A stretch of DNA of 64,000 bases from Adenophora triphylla var. japonica (lineage: Eukaryota; Streptophyta; Magnoliopsida; Asterales; Campanulaceae). The position numbers were made by a program, and so were the translations under genes. The stretch is taken from contig JAFEMH010003632.1 of NCBI GenBank assembly GCA_022495995.1, forward strand, positions 62,001 through 126,000. Direction: 5' to 3'. Shown here piece after piece: positions 34,380 to 45,596 of this stretch. Numbering within the stretch: the stretch's first letter is position 1; the number at the start of each line of letters is the position of its first letter. The notes below the pieces were generated by a model, which did no database searches, was not told the DNA's origin, and saw nothing but the letters and a program-made list of their open reading frames with translations.

Positions 34380-35430
34380 CTGGGCCTTCGATTGTGAACC
34401 CTGTCAGTATCATGCCATCATTGTCGTGTTTGATCTCTAAGACCGGGACGCCGTTTTTGTCGGTCCTTTCAGTGATTATGCTATCACCGTAGATGATGGT
34501 CAGATCTGTTCCTTGGACGAACTTTACGCACTGATGGAGGGTGGATGCCACCCCATTAATCTGGTGTAGCCAAGGGCGTCCCAAAATGGCAATGAATGTG
34601 ATCGGGATGTCAATGACTTGGAAGTCGGTCGGGACCATCTGCTTTCCGAACCACAGGTTCAAGGTGGCTATTCCCAAGACTGGGCGAGACGTTGAGTCGT
34701 AGGCCTTGATTACCTGAGTTGAGGGTTTTAGAACAGTTGCTTTGATCCCTAGCAAATCCATCATTTTGGATGGGAGGACATTCATGGATGATCCCCCATC
34801 TACCAAGACCCGAGGGAGACGGCGCTCGTCCAGTTGAACTGTTATGTAGAGAGGCTCATTGTGGTCAGCCCCAAATTTTGGAAGGTCGAGCTCCATAAAA
34901 GTGATGATATTGCTGTAATGAACATTGCCGATCATCTGAACCGCTTCATCAGGTGTCACAGTGATGGGAGGGCCTTGGTTGGCGTAGGGCCATACTGCGC
35001 ACTTCAGTTCGTTTACCGTCATTGCTTTTGTCGAAGCGTCAACAGTGGCTTTAAGATCTTCCCAAGACAGGGGTTGAGGTATTTGGATCCTCGGGCCATC
35101 GGTGGCGGTGCGGAGCTCGTCCCAGCTGATCATGGAGCAGACATTGTCATGGCCTTGTGCAGAGTTAAGCTGAGGAGATTTGCTGGAGTAGATGACGTAA
35201 TAGTCAAACTTTCCTGATGGTTCTCCAAGGGTTCCCACTGTGGGGTCGCCGGATTCGTATCTCTTCTTCAGTTTTTGTTGAGAAGAGGGTTTCTTCTTTC
35301 TTCGAGGGCGGCCCTCGTTCATTTCATCTTGGAATTCCATTTTCAGACAAGCAGTGCAATCGCAGACGTCCCACCAGATGTGTTCGTTGTTCGGCGGTGG
35401 TATCGGGACCTCAAGATGTTGACCGGACAT
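34153..35430 (-). pseudogene. E1 protease region
   Basis: A 425-codon minus-strand frame. The retropepsin signature is LVDGGSSMNVLP at about residue 212, with the later flap/ILGRPWL motif (residues about 270-280) and the following LHQCVKF. The catalytic triad reads D-G-G rather than the usual D-S/T-G; E3 has the same change and E2 has D-N-G. The N-terminal 150 residues are Lys/Arg-rich with CDCTACL. The C-terminal 40 residues are out of frame. It is not preceded by a gag core, only by the gag N-terminus. Confidence 0.85.
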
Positions 35431-35475
35431 GTCCTCCCCCAGGGGGTCTTGTGGCTTTATATCGTAGCTGCATGG

Positions 35476-35835
35476 CTAGTATGAGGGCAACATGTTGACT
35501 TCTGGGAGACCATGAGAGACGTTAGAGACTGTAGGAGCAGGTGTGCCTTTGGAAGTCCCAGGTGGTTGGGGGGTGGCTAACGTTCCGAAGTGGTGCATGG
35601 CACCTTCGATCCAGGCTTGTTGTTCACCTTGGCGTTTCTCAATAGCCATGAGGACCTGCCAAACTTCTTCCAATGTTGGGAAATTTCTCAGGGGTAAGGT
35701 CCCGTTTTCTTTGCTGTTATCCACTGACCTGGCCATGAGGATTTGAAAGACTGTCTGGTGGTACATCTTGGAAAGGATGTTGGACCTTGCGGCTTTGACA
35801 CTTTGGGAGAGTAGTTCTCGGGTATTCTTGATCAC
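35476..35835 (-). pseudogene. E1 gag N-terminal fragment
   Basis: A 119-codon minus-strand frame containing SVDNSKENGTLPLRNFPTLE and QQAWIEGAM. E2 gag has the matching block at about 41860-41975, which identifies it. The frame stops at 35476, about 45 bp before the protease frame begins. The roughly 600-bp gag core present in E2 (42514-43260) is therefore deleted here. The start codon lies inside a tandem duplication of the leader. Confidence 0.7.
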
Positions 35836-36788
35836 TCTCGGTTATTTGGAGGGTGACGGGCAAGGTTTAGACACGGGAAGGCCTTTCGGAATAAAGAGGA
35901 AAGCTCACGTGACATGCGGTTTCCGTTTTTTTTTTTTTTTGTTGTTGTTTTAATTTACTTAAAAACGTGTTTTCTCGTAGTCCTAGGTAGGTTGGAAAAG
36001 ATTGCTCTTCTTTTTCGCAACTATGCTAGATCCTGGGTCGATGGAGACCATCACGTGCGGCTATAAGCCCCTCGTTTTGCACTGCATTTCGACATCCCGG
36101 GGTGGACGGCCCGGGCGAGGGTCCTATAGGGCAAGCGGTTTCCACCGGCCTAAAATAAAAATCAAACCTAAGGACCGAGCCTGTCATGTTCGTTTTAATG
36201 CGTTAACCATGTGAATAGTGAACCGAGCCGGCCATTGAGTCAAGATCGGGTCAAGAGTTCGGCATGACCTCTCTGTACTGGAAAGGATGTTGGACCTTGC
36301 GGCTTTGACACTGGGAGAGTAGTTCTCGGGTATTCTTGATCACTCTCGGTTCGCTGGAGGGGGTGACGGGCAAGGTTTAGACACGGGAAGGCCTTTTGGG
36401 ATAAGAGGGGGAAAGCTCACGTGACATGCGGTTTCCGTTTCTTTTTTTCTTTTTTTTATTGTTTTAATTTACTTAAAACGTGTTTTCTCAGAGTCCTAGG
36501 TAGGTTGGAAAAGATTGCTCTTCTTTTTCGCAACTATGCTAGATCCTGGGTCAGTGGAGACCGTCTGTGCGGCTATAAGCCCCTCGTTTTGCACCTGTAT
36601 TTCGACATTCCAAAGGGGTGGACAGCCCCGGGCGAGGGTCCTATAGGGCAAGCGGTTTCCACCGGCCTAAAAGAAATATCGAACCTAAGGACCGAGCCTG
36701 TCATGTACGTTTTAATGCGTTAGCCATGTGAATAGTAAACCGAGCCGGCCATTGAGTCAAGATCGGGTCAAGAGTTCGGCATGACCTC
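35769..36788 (-). repeat. 510-bp tandem duplication in the E1 leader
   Basis: Copy 1 (35769-36278) and copy 2 (36279-36788) both begin TGGAAAGGATGTTGGACC and end in GAGTTCGGCATGACCTCTC. They differ by small indels and substitutions. Each contains the lineage leader block (GATTGCTCTTCTTTTTCGC) and the first codons of gag, so the gag start is present twice. Confidence 0.9.
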
Positions 36789-37563
36789 TCTTTACCTTGC
36801 TTGCGCAAGGGATCTGTGACGTTAGGCGTTGGCCGGGTCTAATCGTCATGGGCGACGTATTAAAGGCTTGATGACATGGTGTCATGTGGGTATGGATGTA
36901 TATCCGGGACGGAACATCGTCTGGGTGTAGCTTCGGAAAATCAAGATCGGGTCAAGATTTTAGCATGACCTTTCATCGTTTTGCTTACGCAAGGGATCTT
37001 GAGTTTCGAGCTTCGACTCAGAAAATGGCCGGCATGGGATATGTATCCAGGCTGTATGACACGGACTGGGTAAAAACCAATCGAGTCTGGACAGAGTGTG
37101 ACTCAAGACTCAAACGTGCAGGGTTGACGCTTGGCTAGGATGAGATGTTTGGAATGATCCCGTGCGCGTCCAAGAGGCCTAGGAAGACCAAACGGACTGC
37201 AACTGAGACCACTCCAGGTTAAGGGTTGTAGTGTGCAGTGTATCCGAGGCAGCAATGCGCGTAGCGTGCGGTGTAACCGAGGCAGCAGTATGAGTAGTGT
37301 GCGGTGTAACTGAGGCAGCAGTGCGAGCAGTGTGCGGTCTCTAAAATTCATTTTCTGAGTAAAACAGAAGTTTTTGAAGAATTTTAAATGTATGTACACA
37401 GATGTGTATATTGATGCATTTTTTGTATTTTTTTTTTTTGTAAAATAAAAAGTAAAGCACATGCACACACACAACAGTTAAAGAAAGGGGTAAAATGAAA
37501 GTTTGACCCTCATCATTGTTTTAAAAATCTTTTGTTTTGTTTAAAAGTTTTTAAAACAAAATG
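36789..37563 (-). other. E1 leader, proximal part
   Basis: Non-coding leader between the duplication and the primer-binding site. A short motif (TGTGCGGTGTAACCGAGGCA type) is repeated four times at 37230-37340. Low-complexity T-rich sequence is near 37420. Confidence 0.6.
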
Positions 37564-37581
37564 TCCCCAGCGGAGTCGCCA
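37564..37581 (-). other. E1 primer-binding site
   Basis: On the minus strand TGGCGACTCCGCTGGGGA lies two bases after the LTR end TTTCA. Identical to the sites of E0 and E3. Confidence 0.82.
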
Positions 37582-37583
37582 AC

Positions 37584-39069
37584 TGAAATTACCCGGGATC
37601 CGGCTCGCGCGCGGATTTTGGCCCCCCGGTATCTGGCACTCATCGCGTTCGGGAAGTCGCCCGGATCCGAGAGGCAGCGCGTTCGCGCCCCGGCATCTGG
37701 CTATTCCGTTTGCGTTTTGCGTGGTTGGAGGCGTCTCGCTGTGTTTTGCTTGTAGAGTCGCCACGCCGTTTTTATTAAGCCCAAAACATTGAAAAATGGC
37801 ATCAGTTTAAAAATAAACTGTTTTTGTGTGATGAGATTTTTGAGTTCGAAGGTCAGATGACTCCTCGGGAAGAGAATATTAGAATCAGAATCTTAGAGCT
37901 CACCCGAGTCACCTCGTAAAAAAGAGTCTTTCGATATCCCTAATAATCTTTAACTATTGTGTGTGTGTGTATGTGCTTTTAAAAACGCATGCTGTATCGG
38001 ATGTCTACATTGTACACTGCTTTATTGAAATGTATTGAAATAGTAATGAAAGGAAGCCTTACCAATGTTGGTTCGTGTCTGTCTTCCGCTGGGGAATAGT
38101 GTTTGAGGATGGAATAGTATTCCGGGACGTACCGGGATTGCTTCGGGATGTGCCGGTTGTCTGCGGACAGAGTTTCGGCGTGCGTTGGGATCGCAGGGAT
38201 CACTTGGGCAGAGGTTCGGCGTGCGTTGAGATAGCAATGGTCACTTGGGCAGAGGTTCGGCGTGCGTTGGATTTGTTGGTTGGATTCGGGCAGAGTTTCG
38301 GCGTGCGTTCGAGTTGCCGGTTTGACTCGGAAAGAGCCGAGATGCCTCGGGAAAGACCAGGAAAGGCCTCGGAGTACCACGAGGGGCCTCAGAGTACCTC
38401 GAGAGTGCCTCGGGGCAGCGCGGGAGCGTCTCGGGAGCGCTCGGAGAGGCTTTGGAGCACCACAAGGGGGCTCGGAAGGCCTCGAAATGATCGAAAGGGA
38501 CCGGGGGTGCCTCGAGAGGACTTAGAGGGGTGCCAGAAGGGTGGGGGGAGAGGAGAGAAGAGGGAGGTGTGTGATGTGAGGGAGGGGGAGCCCTCTATTT
38601 ATAGTGCCAGATTTTGTGCAATAAGGTCCGTACGAACCTTGCAGGTAATCCAAGTTTTTGGTTTTCCTCGATTTGAGGGAATAAGTGGACTTTAAGAAGA
38701 TTTAGCCATGATGATGTATGGTTACAAAGAGGTCCGTACGGACCAACCATGCATGCAATAAGGTCCGTACGGACCATTCATGTAGGAAAGTAATTATTAC
38801 CTCCGGGATTTGAAGGAATAACTTGGACTTTAAGGGGATTCAGTAATCATTAAAGCAAAGAGGTCCGTACGGACCACTTATGCTTTTCCAATTTCTGAAA
38901 AATTTCTAAAAGGTCCTTTTTTGCTTTTTTATCCTAGAAAGGTCCCTCCCTTGGTTTGGTTGGGGGGTTTTTGAGGGTTTTGAGTGTCACGGGTCTTCGA
39001 GACTGCGTTTGTGAGTCCGCGGTGTTCCCGTGTGCTCGGAAGAGGGTGACCCAGATTGGGGTACTTACA
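37584..39069 (-). mobile_element. E1 5' LTR (LTR-A family, 1486 bp)
   Basis: On the minus strand it starts TGTAAGTACCCCAATCTGG at 39069 and ends AATTTCA at 37584. It carries palindromes GGTCCGTACGGACC at 38731-38744, 38762-38775 and 38862-38875 and the variant GGTCCGTACGAACC at 38635-38648. The TATA box is at 38595-38604 (minus). The same 4 x 41-bp minisatellite as in the left copy is at about 38160-38325. A GGCGTGGCGACTC block is at 37755-37769. It is the inverted partner of 27009-27941. The outer neighbour is a chromovirus LTR starting one base into its consensus. Confidence 0.85.
38595..38648 (-). promoter_or_regulatory. E1 LTR-A core promoter
   Basis: On the minus strand GGTCCGTACGAACC (38635-38648) lies 30 bp upstream of CTATAAATAG (38595-38604). 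Three perfect copies of the palindrome lie 80-230 bp further upstream. This matches the arrangement in the left LTR-A copy. Confidence 0.6.
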
Positions 39070-41518
39070 GTCACGATCCCGATATTAGGCACTATTTAAT
39101 CACTCGTTGAGCACGTAGGTTCGGGTGGTAGTACTTTATATTATGCCTTTTATGCTACTTGTTATGATTTTGTGTTCATTTTATGTTTGGATGTGTTATG
39201 TGAAGTTAGGATGAAAAGGAATTAAAATTAATAATAAAGGGTCTAAATGGAATAAACTATAAGTGTGTAAAGATTTTATAATATGTGGAATATTTAAAAT
39301 ATTAAGTTGAGGTGCTTGGGTGTAAAAGTGAATAGTTAAAAGTGTAAGTTATTTCTATTAAAGCTTAGAGGAGCTCTTATGTAACTATGACATAATTATC
39401 CATGGGAAATAAAAAAAAACCTCATTTTTGTTATTCCTTCTTCCTCAGTAAGTCTTACAAGAAAATCCATGGGAAAGAAAACCAAACCCTAACCTTCACC
39501 TTCCAAAAATTCCCCACCCTTCAATACTTCTTCGTTTTCGGAACAAATTGCAGATTCGTGTTCCTGACGGCGAGGGGATCGTTTAGAGCTACTCAAATAA
39601 ATATTTTATTTTTCATCATTTAAGTAAGTTATTATGCCTTCTTTCAATTACTTGCTCAATTTATGATGTTATTGAATGATTGTTGTAAGAAAATTCTTTT
39701 GGAATGGTGAAATCATGATATGGGATTCAAAAAGGATTTTTGGTAAGGGTGGAAACTGATTTTGGAGTGTAATGAAGAAGTGGAGTTGAAAGAATAATGG
39801 TTAATGGGATTTTGGGTGTTAAGGATTTGATAAGAATGGTTGCATGGCTAAATGGGTTAAAGGTTGGTTCTAAATTGGTGTGGTTGATGTTGGAATAGTT
39901 TGGAAATGAGTTAGTAATGTTTGGTACTGATTTTGGTCATTTATATACTTGTTTAGACTCTTGGAAAAACAGAGGAAATGAGTACAATTTAGTTGTTTGT
40001 TGTTGCTGCTGGTGTTCTGATTCTGGTACCTGATTTTTGCCTTGGCACGAGTCGTGCCAAGGGGCACGAGTCGTGCCCTTTGGCCATTCGTGGAAACGAT
40101 TCGTGGAAATGGTCTAAGTCGTTCTGATCAAAATGGGGGAAAAAGGCACGAGTCGTGCCAGAGGGCACGAGTCGTGCCCTGCACTGAAAATTCTGAATCA
40201 ACTTTTAAGGCTTAGAAACTTATTCAACCTAGAACATAAGTGAACCCTATTTAACTTAGATGAAAGTAGAACATTTTAGCTACGCAATGATACCTTAATT
40301 GCTTAAAATGGAATAGTAGAAGTACTTTAAATATTGTTGTGAAATTGCTTCGTAGCCTTGATTTGTTCCTTAGCCAAAGTAATTCCAACTTGGTAAATGG
40401 AACTTGGATCTTTATAAAGGTTATATATTATTGCATATGGGCTATGTAGGGATAGTTTATGATACCTTCCTACCTTATTTGAGTTCATATGCATTGATAT
40501 TATTATACATAGTGTATGGAATAAATGTTGCACTATAGTTTTGATTGAACATGAGTATTGTTTTACCATGTTGTTATATTTTCATCCCTTTGGTGGATTT
40601 CATTTCAAGTATCTATTATGTGCTTGAACTTGCGTTAATCAGCTGATGTTTAGGGGTATAACGGAATACGATCAATTATGGAAAGTGTGACCTAATGTGA
40701 TCGGATTACGTTATACCTGTGACTGTCCCCTTCTGTGGCCACATATTGGGGTTATAGCATCTGTATTGAGCCAAAAGCCTTACAGAGTTGCTAATATCTT
40801 ATATGGTTCCCTGAAAAATGGGTCTTATAAGAGGTGAATATGCCTAAGCAGTTCACAAGAGAGGAGTTATTATAATAGCTCTCTCCGTTATATGTTATTG
40901 GTTGTGATGTAATGGTATCCTCCAATATTGTACGACTTATTGGTCAGACGGGAAAAAGGTAAACCAAGGTAACGGAATGTGTTTACGGCTTTTCCAATGT
41001 GTTATATGCACCTTATATGTGTTGCATCTTACTTGGCATATTGTACTGTCATAATAACTTATTGAGATTTATTCTCACCCTTCTCCCTTTAATGTTTTAG
41101 ATCGGGCTGAGACAGGAGGACCCGGCTAGTGAGGACGGTGCGGAGTTTGGACTTGTATTTTGGGTTGTCGGGTATGTTTATGTGTAGATGGGTTGTCTTT
41201 TGGTTGATACTCCTTTGTTGGAGTTTGTTGATAAAACAAGTTATGTAAAGTTGTAAATTATGACTTAAACTTTTGTAAATATGGTAACTATGTAAGTAGT
41301 TGTTTATAATGGTTGTAGATGGACTTTTTGTAAAGGTTTGTAAATAAGTTGGTTTGAAGTTGTTAAGTGTTTAACCCTTTCCTCCAAGTGGAGATGTCCC
41401 AAGTTAGTTTTTGAATGATAAAGTTAGAGTTAGTTTCACTTCAAGTTAAGTTAAAAAGTTTTCAAAAATTACAGGTTGTTTTTCTTAGATTGGACTCTCC
41501 CGGGTCGGGGAGCCCACA
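39070..41518 (+). mobile_element. Chromovirus LTR, plus orientation
   Basis: It starts GTCACGATCCCGATATTAGG (the first T of the TG end is missing or changed) and ends CGGGGAGCCCACA. It is the same family as 23416-26172: shared GGCACTATTT, GATCG(G/C)GCTGAGACAGG and TCCAAGTGGAGA blocks. TATATAC is at about 39941. Four GGCACGAGTCGTGCC near-palindromes lie at 40044, 40063, 40144 and 40163. No coding region adjoins it: E1 lies on the left and the truncated E2 leader on the right, so it is a solo LTR or remnant. Confidence 0.75.
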
Positions 41519-41679
41519 CTTATAGCCACACAGACGGTCTCCACTGACCCAGGATCTAGCATTGTTGCGAAAAAGAAGAGCAATCTTTTCCAACCTACCT
41601 AGGACTCTGAGAAAACACTGTTTTAAGTAAATTAAAACAAAAAAAAAATCAGAAACAAAAAGCGAAAACTGCATGTCAC
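41519..41679 (+). other. E2 leader, truncated
   Basis: It begins CTTATAGCCACACAG directly after the chromovirus LTR and matches the inner part of the E1 leader in sense orientation. The E2 5' LTR and primer-binding site are gone. Confidence 0.7.
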
Positions 41680-43260
41680 GTGAGCTTTCCCCCTTTTATT
41701 CCGAAAGGCCTTCCCATGTCTGAACCTTACCCGTCACCCCCCTCCAGCGAATCGAGAGTGGTTGAGAATATCCGAGAGCCGCCTTTTCAGTATCGAGGTC
41801 ACAAGGTCCGACAGCCCTTCCAGTTCAACGGTCCGCACCGTTCGCTACTCCCCATGACGGGATCAATAGATAACAGTGAGGGAAACGGAACCCCGCCACT
41901 AAGGAACCTTCAGACGATGGAGGAGGTGCTGTGAGCCTTCGAATCTCTCAAGAAGCGCCAAGAAGAGCAGCAGGCCTGGATCGTAGACACCCTGTGTCTT
42001 CGAGGAACCGTTGCAGTTCCCCAACCTGATGGAACCTTTGTTCTCATAGAAGACGAAGAAATACCGGCTCCCCCGGTTTCTCAAAGCTATCAGCAGGTCC
42101 CGCCTCCGCCAAGCTACGAGATCCCAACAACGCAAAGCAGCTCTCGGTCAAAGCTCCACTCGTGCATCGGCCGAAGCATCTCCGACATGCCGCCTCGGCC
42201 TCAAAGATCGGTTTCCCGACTCTGCACCCCAAGCTCAGTATCAACAACACACATACGTGCCTGCACCGCCAGATCCTAATGCTTCTCGGTATTTCCCAGG
42301 ATTCAATCCTCTGCCTCTATACGAGCCTCTCAGCATAACCAAAAATCCACATGCTTACCTGGGACAGGCATCCCAAGCGGATATCCCGACGTCTCAAACT
42401 TACCACCCGCTGGTCTACCACTTGGGGCTCATGAAACATTTCCCCAATTCCCAAACACAACCCTTGGCGGCCCGGGCAATCACGCCCTTAACTTCAACTC
42501 TCCAGGGTATGGGTTGGTATACACTCAACTACCTCCCCAAGACTCTCGAATGGCGATCCCATCAGCCAATCCACCTCCATCTTCAGTTTCCATCCCCGAA
42601 AATGGCAACCCGCCTCAACCTGCCGATCCCCACATGGCTTGGTTGATCGAACAAATGAAGGACATGCAAGGCAAATTAGCCAGTTCTCGGAAGGACTCCC
42701 TCATGCCCACTGATCCAAACAAGGTGGTCCCGCTTCCTCCGAAATTCAGGATGCCGAAAATGGAAAAGTTTGACGGGACAGAATGGCCAAAAACCCACAT
42801 CGACACTTATGTCTTGGGAATGAGAGCCAAAGGGGTAACCCCACAGCAAATGGCGGATCACTTCCAGCATTCCCTCAAATCCACGGCATTAAGGTGGTTC
42901 CTCAACGTGAAAGCGGAAAATCGCTCCACCTGGGATCAAATCAGCGAGATCTTCCTGGAAAACTACCGCGCCAACCTTGAGTGGGAGACAAACCGCCACG
43001 ATCTGCAAGCCACTGAACAAAAGGATGACGAACCAGTAGGTGAGTTCTACAAAAGGTGGAACTGGAAGCTAAGCGAGATAATGGATCCGCTTTCCAAAGA
43101 AGAGCAAATGGACATCTTCCATTCCTGCCTCAAACCATCTCTGAGGACCTTGATCAGCCATCACTTCTATCCAGATCTCCGTGCCATGGTCAACGCCAGA
43201 ACCAAGTTTGAGAAGACTCTGAGCCATCAGAAGAGAACAGCAACCCCTGCTTCGTCTTAA
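41680..43260 (+). pseudogene. E2 gag (Retrotrans_gag core)
   Basis: The first 84 codons contain MTGSIDNSEGNGTPPLRNLQ and end at TGA (41932-41934). Reading resumes after it with FESLKKRQEEQQAW. A Pro/Gln-rich spacer follows in shifted frames. The core frame 42514-43260 contains KVVPLPPKFRMPKMEKFDGT, THIDTYVLGMR, QHSLKSTALRWF, FYKRWNWKLSEI and LKPSLRTLI, the usual order of Ty3/gypsy gag capsid motifs. At least one stop and two frameshifts make it defective. It is the only gag core among E0-E3 in this window. Confidence 0.88.
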
Positions 43261-43431
43261 CGCTATCGGACAAACCTGTCAACTTCAGCACCTGTCCCGA
43301 ACAAAGGAAAAGAAGCGGCCGGAACGGTACACTACATCCAAAGTGGAGCTCAAGTAAACCGTGATCAGACACTCCCGAGGAACAACAATCCCCCTCGCAT
43401 CCCACAGTTCCAGCATTTCGACAACCTCGAA

Positions 43432-43788
43432 ATGCCCCTGGGCCAAGTATTCGAAGCATTGGTAAAGCGAAATCTCCTCAAGCCCCTCGAGAATTTCCAA
43501 CCAAAGACTTTCAAGCCCAACATGGATATGAGCAAGCACTGCGCCTTCCACAACTACCCCGGCCACACCACCGACAATTACTTTGTGCTAAAGCAAGTGG
43601 TCCAGGGGCTAATCGAAGAGGGAAAGTTGGAACGCCCTCGTGGCCCCAATACCATCGGAAATCCATTCCCCCGCAACGACAGGGTGAACACGATAGCCTT
43701 CGACGAAACTCCAGGCGAGAACAGGCCCCCTGCAATTTCTGAAACCGTCAACATGCTATCCCGCTACGACTGGGAATGTGAAACCTGA
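43432..43788 (+). pseudogene. E2 gag C-terminal region with His/Cys knuckle-like motif
   Basis: A 118-codon frame containing KPNMDMSKHCAFHNYPGHTT. The CxxHxxxxH pattern followed by Asp replaces the classic CCHC knuckle, as seen in Tat-clade gag proteins. About 170 bp in another frame separate it from the gag core. It ends at 43788 before the protease. Confidence 0.7.
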
Positions 43789-43954
43789 GTCAAACGATCC
43801 CGTGACCGGGAATCCAGACAAGAACGCCCAAGGGAAACTGTCTCCCTACGATCTCTGCCACGACCAAGGCACACCAATGGATGGATCGAACGCTCCCCAG
43901 AGGAGACTGAATCAAATGGCAGCAAGGGAAGCGGTCTAGCCTCTGCACGATGAT

Positions 43955-44791
43955 TTGCCGATGTGTGAGAATCGACACAACGAGGCCCTCCTCATCCTCA
44001 TAAAAATAGAGATGTTCTACCTCCCGAATGTCTTGATCGATAACGGCTCCGCAGTCAACATCATCGCCTTGAGCACATTGAAACGACTCCGTATCGACCG
44101 CTCCCTGATAAGACCTTCGCCCCGGATAATCCGAGCCTACGACTCCACTCCACGACCAATCGTAGGAGTCATCAATCTGAGGATCCAATTCGACGCACAA
44201 CTGGAGTCGGTAGAGTTCCAAGTCGTGGAAATCAAACCAACCTTCTCTGCCCTGTTGGGACGACCTTGGATACATCAGATGAAAGCGGTATCATCTACTC
44301 TTCACCAATGCGTGAAATTCATCAACGCCAAGGGAATCCTTGAGGTAATTCGCGGAAGCAGCACAATGGCAAGCGCTTGGCCAGCAAGCTACGACCCAGA
44401 AGAAGGTCCCGACATGACCGAAAACTCTTCTGCGGATGAGTCTCCAGTCCTGTCCCGCTACGAAGTGGATCCCTACATCCACGCTCTAAGCCACGATGAG
44501 CTAGAGATCGAAGAGCTCATGGGTCAAGACGACAACTCCGACATATGCAACTGCGAAGAATGCTTAAGAGAGGATCAAGAAAGGGACGCCCAGATGGAGA
44601 TTGACCGAGGAGTAGACCCCTACTTCGCCGAAAACCCTCTTGCAAACTGGCTCATCACCGACCCACTGGTACAGGACAACCCTCTGGCCGACACTCTCGG
44701 ATCTCACGGGGACAACCATCACAGCATAGTCCAATTCAACATCCCGGTGTCTGACCTAGACGAACAGTGGCCAATCTCCTCCAAGGCCTAA
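43955..44791 (+). pseudogene. E2 protease region
   Basis: The retropepsin motif is NVLIDNGSAVNIIAL, followed by the IIRAYDSTPRPIVGV strand, ALLGRPWIHQM and LHQCVKF, in the same order as the E1 protease. The catalytic Asp is kept; the next residues are Asn-Gly. The C-terminal 130 residues are acidic with CNCEECL. It is separated from gag by frameshifted sequence and ends where the next frame (44767) starts with a 25-bp overlap. Confidence 0.85.
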
Positions 44792-45186
44792 TCGGGGAAG
44801 GAGAGATAACATGCCCCCTCGAGTCGGACATTGTAAATGTCGTCCAAGCAAAGATCCCAGATAAAGAAGCAGATTCTATGAAAATGATCAACATCAGCAA
44901 GAATCAACTCCGAATCAGTGAATGCTTCGCCCTCCTGGAAGTAGCCCTCAGCGACTTCTATCATCAAGGTCCCCCAAGGACTGGCAACAACACTAATGAA
45001 GGGACATCATCAGGGGAGCAACCAAAAACCTCCGCGATATGGTTTGAAGTCGAACCGCAAACAAGCCATCCTCCGGGAGCCGCCTCGAGCGAAGTTTGGC
45101 CACCAAAGCCATCGCCACCCTCTCTAGAGCTACAGCCCGCTAAGAGTAATGAAGCCTGGTCCAATCCATCGTCGCCTATAGTCTAG
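44767..45186 (+). pseudogene. E2 protease-RT linker remnant
   Basis: A 139-codon frame rich in Pro and Ser (SSGEQPKTSAIW, HPPGAASSEVW). It occupies the place of the linker seen in E1 and E3 but shows little resemblance by eye. It ends before the short segment that carries the RT N-terminal edge. Confidence 0.45.
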
Positions 45187-45596
45187 CTTCGAGTCGTGTT
45201 GTCTGTGAATTCATGTCTTTCGAGTCATCTGATGGCTCTACGCCGGAAGATCATGAGTATATAATCAACAATGTACAGTCTTTACGCTTTCAATAAAAGG
45301 TCCGACCTTTCTAAAATATCCTTTCATTGCATCTTTAACAAATGATGAGTTAACTAACACGCAACCGTTAATCACAATTCATCTAAGCAAAGAAGCAAAC
45401 ATATTAATTGAATAAATGCATCAAGCAAACATTTAAGCATGTTGTCAAACGAGAGAAAAATCGAGCCCAAGCTGCCGAGAAGGTATAAATCACAGCGATT
45501 TGGGGACTGCTGAAGAGCCAAAGAGACGCAAGCCTCTTCACCAGCACAGTCCAACAAACAGATCTTCCAATACCTCAAGAACGGGAAACCGCCTTC
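45187..45596 (+). pseudogene. E2 deletion scar between linker and integrase
   Basis: The text runs NRAQAAEK (about 45450), matching the E1 sequence just upstream of RT. Within 100 bp it switches to the pre-integrase block (QYLKNG, equivalent to RFLKDG in E3 near 60010). RT and both RNases H, roughly 2.0-2.5 kb in E1/E3, are missing. The breakpoint is near 45545. The frame is also disrupted. Confidence 0.8.

Noticed and set aside
38075..38695. 206-codon frame in the E1 LTR
   Set aside because: It runs through the minisatellite and U3/R of LTR-A in antisense; the composition (Arg/Glu/Gly) follows from the GC-rich repeat.
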